A DNA stretch of 8,543 nt from Phycisphaerales bacterium (GTDB lineage Bacteria > Pseudomonadota > Gammaproteobacteria > Competibacterales > Competibacteraceae): the NCBI GenBank assembly GCA_014879435.1, contig JACSSB010000302.1, positions 1 through 8,543 of the forward strand, in the 5' to 3' direction. Below are positions 5,525 to 8,543 of the stretch, piece after piece (positions within the stretch are counted from its first letter, which is position 1; every line of letters begins with the position of its first letter). The position numbers and the translations under genes are program-made. The notes under the pieces were generated by a model. The model worked only from the letters and a program-made list of their open reading frames with translations, was not told the origin of the DNA and did not search any database.

Positions 5525-7401
5525 TGGACCCTCGCTTGCTCGAATATTACAACCGGGAACTCCAGCACCTACGCGAGCGGGGCGGAGAATTTGCCCGTGA
5601 GTTTCCAAAGATCGCCGGACGGCTGGGTCTTGAAGGCTTTGAGTGTGCCGACCCCTACGTCGAGCGCTTGCTGGAAGGTTTCAGTTTCTTGGCGGCGCGG
5701 GTCCAGCTCAAGATGGACGCCGAATTCCCGCGCTTTACCCAGCATTTATTGGAAATCGTCTATCCCGACTATCTGGCACCAACACCCTCGATGGTGGTGG
5801 CGCGTTTTCAGCCCGATCCCACCGAAGGTGCGCTCGAACAGGGATTCCCGATCCCACGCGGCAGTCAGCTACATAGCCAACTTGGCAAGGGTGAACAAAC
5901 TCCTTGCGAATATCGCACCGCCCACGATGTCACTTTATGGCCACTGGAACTGAGAGAGGCGCACTATTTCGCCGGGAAAGAGCCGGTGGCTCAGCTTGAG
6001 TTGCCCGCTTTGAGCAAGGTGCGTGCTGGTATTCGCTTGCGCCTGCGCACGACCTTGCCGGGTTTAGCCTTCAATAAGCTGGCCCTGACCCAGTTACCGC
6101 TTTATCTGCATGGTAGCGAAGTCGTACCAGCGCGACTGTACGAGCAATTGCTGAGCAATGTAGTGATGGTGGTGGTTCGTCCGGGCCAGCGACCCGCGCC
6201 TTGGCATGAGATCGTGGCGCAACCCTCAATCCGACGCCTGGGTTTCGAGGATGATCAGGCGCTGCTGCCTTATGCGCCGCCTTCCTTTCAGGGTTATCGG
6301 TTGCTGCACGAGTATTTTTCCTTCCCGCAGCGTTATCTGTTCGTGGAATTGGGCGGGCTGGGACCGGCGGTGCGCCGTTGTGCTGACCCAGAATTGGAAG
6401 TATTGATCCTGCTTGATCGCGCCGATCCAGCACTGGAAAACGTGGTGGCGGCGGATCATTTCGCGCTGTTCTGCACACCAGCGGTCAATCTGTTTCCCAA
6501 GCGGGCGGATCGTATTCATCTCAGTGATCGGGTATTCGAGCATCATCTGATACCGGACCGTACCCGACCGATGGATTTCGAGGTCTATCGAATTACAGGA
6601 GTTACCGGGATCGGTGCCGAAGGCGAGGAGCAGGAATTCCTGCCGTTTTACGCCAGTCATGATCGGATCGGTCAGCGCTTGGAGCGTTCCTACTACACTC
6701 AGCGTCGTTCACCACGACTGCTGTCGCGGCAGCAACTACGCGATGGACCCCGTTCGAGTTACGTGGGCAGCGAGCTTTTCCTGTCGCTGGTGGATGCCGA
6801 CGAAGCGCCTTATCGCGGCAATCTGCGGCAACTGGCGGTCACGACTTGGTGCACCAATCGTGACCTGCCGCTATTGATGCCGATTGGGCGAGGTGATACC
6901 GATTTCACCCTCGCTTCTGGAGCGCCAGTCGGCGCGGTGCGTTGTCTGGCCGGACCGACCCGGCCACGTCCCTCCCACGCCCATGGCGATACCGCTTGGC
7001 GTTTGATCAGTCATCTGTCCCTCAATTATTTGTCACTGAGCGATAGCGATGCCCGTCAGGGCGCGGTGGCATTGCGGGAGCTGCTGGCGCTGTATGGTGA
7101 TTTTGCGGAAATGGCGATTCGTCGCCAGATCGATGGGGTTCATTCGGTACGGGCCACCCCAGTGACCCGGCGTGCACCGATTCCAGGTCCAATCGCCCAT
7201 GCGCGTGGTCAGGAGGTGACCGTGGTTCTGGACGAGGCGGCGTTCGAGGGAGTAGGCATCATGCTCCTGGGCGCGGTACTAGAACAATTTTTCGCCAAGT
7301 ACGCTTCCATCAACTCCTTTACCGAGACGGTCGTCAGATCGACCGAACGCGGCGAGATCATTCGATGGCCAGCTCGGATCGGACGACGGCACACGCTGTA
7401 G
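5524..7401 (+). CDS. tssF: TssF, T6SS baseplate wedge protein (ImpG/VasA family)
   Basis: The 625-residue product is TssF, related in fold to phage T4 gp6. Two TssF chains with one TssG form the core of each baseplate wedge, which TssK connects to the membrane complex. The N-terminus is strongly conserved: LLEYYNRELQHLRERG at 5-20, FPKIAGRL at 27-34, DPYVERLLEGFSFLAARVQL at 43-62 and FPRFTQHLLEIVYPDYLAPT at 68-87. The C-terminal part contains LRELLALYGDF, TPVTRRAPIPGP, the helix around LLGAVLEQFFAKYASINSFT and a terminal RGEIIRWPARIG, all typical. Length is normal to slightly long for the family (about 580-630). GGGAG at 5514-5518, inside tssE, lies 5 nt before the ATG, and the start shares one base with the tssE stop. 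The last 37 bp overlap tssG. Confidence 0.97.
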   Translation: MDPRLLEYYNRELQHLRERGGEFAREFPKIAGRLGLEGFECADPYVERLLEGFSFLAARVQLKMDAEFPRFTQHLLEIVYPDYLAPTPSMVVARFQPDPTEGALEQGFPIPRGSQLHSQLGKGEQTPCEYRTAHDVTLWPLELREAHYFAGKEPVAQLELPALSKVRAGIRLRLRTTLPGLAFNKLALTQLPLYLHGSEVVPARLYEQLLSNVVMVVVRPGQRPAPWHEIVAQPSIRRLGFEDDQALLPYAPPSFQGYRLLHEYFSFPQRYLFVELGGLGPAVRRCADPELEVLILLDRADPALENVVAADHFALFCTPAVNLFPKRADRIHLSDRVFEHHLIPDRTRPMDFEVYRITGVTGIGAEGEEQEFLPFYASHDRIGQRLERSYYTQRRSPRLLSRQQLRDGPRSSYVGSELFLSLVDADEAPYRGNLRQLAVTTWCTNRDLPLLMPIGRGDTDFTLASGAPVGAVRCLAGPTRPRPSHAHGDTAWRLISHLSLNYLSLSDSDARQGAVALRELLALYGDFAEMAIRRQIDGVHSVRATPVTRRAPIPGPIAHARGQEVTVVLDEAAFEGVGIMLLGAVLEQFFAKYASINSFTETVVRSTERGEIIRWPARIGRRHTL

Positions 7402-8411
7402 CCTTCTTTGAGGCGCTGCAGCGCACGCCTTATGCTTTTGATTTTTTCCAAGCCCTGCGCCGCTTGGAGTGTGTATACCGCGACAAACCGCGACTGGGCA
7501 AAGCGACCCGGCTGGCCGACGATCCCGTGCGTTTGGGACAGGAACCGTCCTTGGCTTTCGCCCCGGCCACCTTGGCGGCCTTCGAGCCGGGGGGCGATGG
7601 CCAACCCGCACGACTGTACGAATATTTTCTGGGATTGTTTGGCCCGCAAGGACCGCTGCCCTTGCATCTGAGCGAGTACGCGCGCGACCGCTTGCGCAAT
7701 TCCGATGATCGGACTTTCGCTGGGTTCGCCGATGTCTTTCATCATCGGATGCTGAGCCTGTTCTATCGGGCTTGGGCCGATACTCAGCCGACCGTCAGTT
7801 TTGATCGACCAGAAAGCGACCGCTTCAACGTCTATGTCGGTGCCTTGTGCGGTTTGGGTATGCCCTCGCTGTGGAATCGGGACTGGGTGCCCGATCTGGC
7901 CAAGTTTCATTATGCCGGTCGCTTGGTCGGCCAGACCCGTAATCCCGAGGGGCTACAAGCGATCCTGGCAGATTTTTTCCAGTTATCGGTGGTGGTCGAA
8001 AGTTTCATCGGGCATTGGTTGCCGTTGTCCGAGGCCAGCCGCTGCCGTTTGGGAGAAACCCCGGCTACGGGTCTACTAGGAATGACCGCAGTCATCGGCG
8101 AACGGGTATGGGACTGTCAGTACAAGTTCCGCATCGTCATGGGGCCGATGCCTCTGGCCGAGTTCCAGCGTTTTTTACCGGGTGGCGAGAGCTTGCGGCG
8201 TCTAGTCGATTGGGTCCGCAACTACGTTGGTGACGAATTGCTGTGGGATGTCAATCTCATCCTGCGTAAGGAAGAGGTGCCACCACTGCGTTTGGGTGAG
8301 GACTCGCGCTTGGGTTGGAGCACTTGGCTCACCAGCCAGCCGCTGGATCACGACGCGGACGATCTCAAGCTGGATGCTGTTGTTTACTGCGCCGCTACTA
8401 CATCGCTTTAA
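7365..8411 (+). CDS. tssG: TssG, T6SS baseplate wedge protein (ImpH/VasB family)
   Basis: The 348-residue protein is TssG, partner of TssF in the baseplate wedge and related to phage gp7/gp53-type wedge proteins. Recognisable segments are PYAFDFFQALRRLE at 22-35, DPVRLGQEPSLAFAPATL at 53-70, LGLFGPQGPLPLHLSEYARD at 89-108, FADVFHHRMLSLFYRAWA at 121-138, YVGALCGLG at 157-165, LVGQTRNPEGLQAILADFF in the middle and IGERVWDCQYKFRIVMGPM later on. Length is usual for the family (about 330-350). The ATG at 7365 lies 37 bp before the tssF stop in another frame. GGCGAGA at 7351-7357 is a modest ribosome binding site. A later start would cut into the conserved AFFEALQRTPYAFDFF segment, so the overlap is probably real. 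No further T6SS gene follows before the window ends. Confidence 0.96.
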   Translation: MASSDRTTAHAVAFFEALQRTPYAFDFFQALRRLECVYRDKPRLGKATRLADDPVRLGQEPSLAFAPATLAAFEPGGDGQPARLYEYFLGLFGPQGPLPLHLSEYARDRLRNSDDRTFAGFADVFHHRMLSLFYRAWADTQPTVSFDRPESDRFNVYVGALCGLGMPSLWNRDWVPDLAKFHYAGRLVGQTRNPEGLQAILADFFQLSVVVESFIGHWLPLSEASRCRLGETPATGLLGMTAVIGERVWDCQYKFRIVMGPMPLAEFQRFLPGGESLRRLVDWVRNYVGDELLWDVNLILRKEEVPPLRLGEDSRLGWSTWLTSQPLDHDADDLKLDAVVYCAATTSL

Positions 8412-8413
8412 GT

Positions 8414-8430
8414 TTTGTGCACTTTGTGCA
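8414..8430 (+). repeat. Short direct repeat TTTGTGCA x2 after tssG
   Basis: TTTGTGCA occurs at 8414-8421 and again at 8423-8430, one base apart, starting 3 bp after the tssG stop. It may be a protein binding site for whatever lies downstream, or chance. Nothing else supports a role. Confidence 0.3.
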
Positions 8431-8467
8431 TTTACCAATCCATGCCTGTCGGGAGGTTGAACTATAG

Positions 8468-8484
8468 CAACCCGCTTTGGGTTG
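8468..8484. repeat. Small hairpin downstream of tssG
   Basis: CAACCC (8468-8473) and GGGTTG (8479-8484) are perfect complements around the 5-base loop GCTTT. No T-run follows on either strand, so it is not a classical intrinsic terminator. It could still mark the 3' end of the tagJ-tssEFG transcript together with the palindrome 30 bp further on. Confidence 0.4.
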
Positions 8485-8510
8485 TGAAAACGAAGCGTTA
8501 TGCACTTCAT

Positions 8511-8538
8511 CGTCATTCCCGCGAAAGCGGGAATCCAG
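8511..8538. repeat. REP/dRS3-like palindromic repeat element
   Basis: ATTCCCGC (8515-8522), a GAAA loop (8523-8526) and GCGGGAAT (8527-8534) form a perfect 8-bp stem with a stable tetraloop, flanked by CGTC on the left and CCAG on the right. The core matches the ATTCCC-N8-GGGAAT pattern of the neisserial dRS3 repeat, and the same sequence is widespread between genes of many beta- and gammaproteobacteria, where such elements are REP-like and often linked to RAYT transposases. As RNA the hairpin could stabilise or end the upstream transcript. It suggests that the T6SS unit ends here and that an intergenic region continues beyond the window. Confidence 0.8.
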
Positions 8539-8543
8539 TAGCG

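Noticed and set aside
7209..7910. 233-codon minus-strand open frame across the tssF/tssG junction
   Set aside because: It lies wholly opposite two well-conserved genes, with no recognisable domain, so it is a by-product of their codon use.
8468..8484. Intrinsic terminator after tssG
   Set aside because: The stem is only 6 bp and no T-run follows on either strand, so it is listed only as a hairpin.
1..8543. A wholly new secretion or defence system
   Set aside because: All eight genes match established T6SS families in a known order; no unexplained gene, effector, toxin-antitoxin pair or mobile element gene is visible.

Overview
The window holds eight intact, co-directional (+ strand) genes that form most of one type VI secretion system (T6SS) cluster: tssA, tssB, tssC, hcp (tssD), tagJ (impE/hsiE), tssE, tssF and tssG. 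The order matches the left part of the Pseudomonas aeruginosa H1-T6SS layout (hsiA1-B1-C1-hcp1-E1-F1-G1-H1), recalled from general knowledge. The presence of tagJ between hcp and tssE places the system in the TagJ-bearing class of T6SS. Base composition is moderately GC-rich, GATC is over-abundant, and a palindromic repeat of the 'GTCATTCCCGCGAAAGCGGGAAT' kind sits at the right edge. Together these suggest a gamma- or betaproteobacterium; the species cannot be named from the sequence.

Layout: 1-140 is non-coding leader. tssA (141-1196) is followed after 78 bp by tssB (1275-1793) and, 6 bp later, tssC (1800-3302). A 250-bp AT-richer gap (3303-3552) carries a near-consensus sigma-54 (-24/-12) promoter, an adjacent IHF-type site and a hairpin touching the hcp ribosome binding site. 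hcp (3553-4041) then stands alone, with a 117-bp gap behind it that contains inverted repeats. From tagJ (4159-5016) onward the genes overlap: tagJ/tssE by 8 bp, tssE/tssF by 1 bp (TGATG), tssF/tssG by 37 bp, which points to one translationally coupled unit. After tssG (stop at 8411) come 132 bp of non-coding DNA with a short direct repeat, a hairpin and a REP/dRS3-like palindrome.

How the parts work together: TssB and TssC form the contractile sheath, Hcp the inner tube, and TssE, TssF and TssG belong to the baseplate wedge. TssA primes assembly of tube and sheath, and TagJ is an accessory protein that binds TssB. The ClpV ATPase, the membrane complex (TssJ, TssL, TssM), TssK, the VgrG spike and any effectors or immunity proteins are not in the window and must lie elsewhere. 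No clpV follows tssG directly, unlike in H1-T6SS.

The machinery is a known one. The less ordinary points are the separate sigma-54 control of hcp, a 9-bp tandem repeat that forms the tagJ tail and occupies the place where tssE should have its Shine-Dalgarno sequence, the cysteine content of Hcp, and the excess of GATC sites.
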